Shown in pieces: positions 42,201 through 42,544 of a stretch of DNA of 42,544 bases. This DNA is from Candidatus Poribacteria bacterium (GTDB lineage Bacteria; Poribacteria; WGA-4E; PCPOR2b). The notes beneath the pieces were generated by a model. The model was not told the DNA's origin, searched no databases, and worked only from the letters and a program-made list of their open reading frames with translations. Every line of letters starts with the position of its first letter. Within the stretch, counting starts at the first letter, position 1. The stretch spans positions 1 to 42,544 of the forward strand of contig JAJEAL010000094.1 in NCBI GenBank assembly GCA_022822785.1, given 5' to 3'. The translations under genes were made by a program, and so were the position numbers.

Positions 42201-42544
42201 CAAGCCACGCTGCGAGCAAGCCGTCGAAGTTTTCTGGTTGGTTATTGGCGTTCACCCACTTCGCGCACTCCCATAGTGCCAGTTCATACAGCACCTCTAT
42301 ATGCGCCCGGTGCGGATCATCCAAACGGATGTCCTTAATCAGCGTAACCTGTTCTAGCACATCGCGGTCCGGGTCATACTGGTGTTGACGGCGACCGACA
42401 AAGCCGATGGTCAGACGGTTCCCAACGCGAAAGAGGACCACAATCGGCATCATAAACCGTTTGTTGACCTCTCGTGTAAACTGTGCGTATGTGCCGCGTG
42501 GGTAGTCTTTATCGGTCAATTCGATTGCAAAGAACAGGAAACTT
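39292..42544 (-). CDS. Eco57I-type adenine-specific DNA methyltransferase / R-M protein, N-terminally truncated by window edge
   Basis: At least 1083 residues. The frame continues to the right edge (SFLFFAIELTDKDYPRG), so the true start is outside. The AdoMet motif LDPAVGSGAF (near 41226-41252) and catalytic NPPYIS (near 40527-40545) identify a gamma-type N6-adenine MTase of the Eco57I family. TGSYYTPRPIVDYMVEEAL is the usual entry helix. The last about 400 residues form a TaqI-like target-recognition domain (YILLTKNGVNV; SGMGTSRWINNYVKEFPIP). The size suggests a type IIG fused R-M enzyme or a large stand-alone MTase such as PglX/DrmMI. No nuclease motif is visible in the part present. Confidence 0.85.
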   Translation of the reverse strand, partial: SFLFFAIELTDKDYPRGTYAQFTREVNKRFMMPIVVLFRVGNRLTIGFVGRRQHQYDPDRDVLEQVTLIKDIRLDDPHRAHIEVLYELALWECAKWVNANNQPENFDGLLAAWLARLDTEALNKKFYRELFAWFEWAVAEGKFPTDKNRTLKPEEHVIRLITRLLFVWFIKEKGLIADGLFNEARISHLLKDYDHEAGDSYYRAVLQNLFFATLNTEIEKRRFTKGGNTGHRNFSLYRYKDQITAPDELLRLFEKTPFINGGLFDCLDSEEATRDGGYRIDCFSDEHYRKLSLPNRIFFDADRGLIPLLKGYKFTVEENTPIEQEVALDPELLGKVFENLLAAYNPETGATARKQTGSYYTPRPIVDYMVEEALVEVLAAQVSPTDGDVKLWDERLRYLFDYAKVFDDANERFDSRESDEIVRAISELKILDPAVGSGAFPMGTLHKLTLALRRLDPDNTRWEQLQKERAIQRAAAAFDTKDRPTRDEELTEISRIFESYSGDFGRKLYLIQNSIFGLDIQSIACQIAKLRFFISLAIEQEPDRDADNFGIKPLPNLETRFIAANTLIGLEGERTLTSPKAKVLEVELGDNRERHFHATTRPQKLACKRADRKLRRELATELKHIGMPPDDADKVAAWDPYDQNASADWFDPEWMFGIANGFDVVIGNPPYISHDKIPKQLKTEIRNRYQSYQPFADVYCYFIEKAIKLQNQQGILSLITSNSYLRAEYGAPIRRLLHNKNMLLRVLNIEDSQVFESVIVNVAIIVSRKPANLTGDFCIVVNSLFSDDSFEDFVKNNGFNYPQTYFNSRSWNLVEPKCVELQRKLESSGKTLEQLGTKIRLGIATGSNEAFLIDEDKKRELCERNPVNAEIIKPILRGRDISRYSYTSAGEYILLTKNGVNVQRDYLDIYEHLESFGDRFKNRGAQGQHWTNLRACSFYDDFKKEKIVWIELTDSGRFALCNEEIYLLNSAYFLLPPSGIESKFLLGILNSSVIRFYLGLIAETSGMGTSRWINNYVKEFPIPEAACEQQAPIIELVDQILHAKRTNPDADVSELENEIDQIVYLLYDLTSEEIAIVEGAENV

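Noticed and set aside
1-42544. CRISPR arrays, tRNA and rRNA genes
   Set aside because: No regularly spaced short repeats and no cloverleaf or T-arm consensus were seen when reading both strands; the repeats present are dispersed and unevenly spaced.

Overview
The window reads as chromosomal DNA of an uncultured diderm bacterium. Outer-membrane features support this: an OmpA-type lipoprotein, a small beta-barrel protein ending in Phe, several lipoboxes, and a long YidC with a periplasmic domain. The gene mix is two PhyH dioxygenases, a Gfo/Idh/MocA oxidoreductase, an M81 (MlrC-like) protein, an enolase-superfamily dehydratase, an HpcH/HpaI aldolase, a DUF1028 protein and a CBM9-like exported protein. 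Together these resemble the accessory metabolism of sponge-associated Candidatus Poribacteria and related marine lineages. That placement is inference from gene content, not a database result. UGA is an ordinary stop codon here: mnmE, htpG, pdxH, the VWA gene and the DUF502 gene all end in TGA.

Layout. 1-4.2 kb: envelope genes (CBM9-like fragment, lipoprotein, beta-barrel, OmpA-like lipoprotein) and two adjacent methyltransferases. 4.4-10.8 kb: Gfo/Idh/MocA, two PhyH dioxygenases, an M81 protein and argH with a clear promoter. 11.0-11.9 kb: a secreted thioredoxin-fold/TPR gene whose first redox Cys codon is an in-frame TGA. 12.0-18.3 kb: the core cluster HNH endonuclease - lipoprotein - rnpA - yidD - yidC - jag - mnmE - zinc ribbon, without rpmH. 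18.4-33.3 kb: VWA protein, dehydratase, DUF502, aldolase, pdxH, leuB, htpG, methyltransferase, DUF1028, hisD, murA, sugar isomerase and purN. These are punctuated by small inverted-repeat (MITE/REP-like) elements. 33.4-42.5 kb: an accessory, defence-flavoured island. It holds a possible PD-(D/E)XK protein, three consecutive modules that share one antitoxin-like N-terminus, a coupled FRG-domain/TPR pair, and a large Eco57I-type adenine methyltransferase/R-M protein that runs off the right edge. A second dispersed repeat family separates these modules.

Main observations. (1) The thioredoxin-like gene at 11023-11919 is open from start to stop except for one TGA, in the context W-TGA-S-W-C. A stem-loop starts 7 nt after the TGA and fits the loose rules for a bacterial SECIS. 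A periplasmic UxxC selenoprotein is therefore a serious possibility. (2) The 35-37.3 kb region reuses the same antitoxin N-terminal cassette and upstream repeat in front of different C-termini and different partners. This looks like modular shuffling of toxin-antitoxin genes and includes an unusual antitoxin-domain fusion paired with an uncharacterised small protein.
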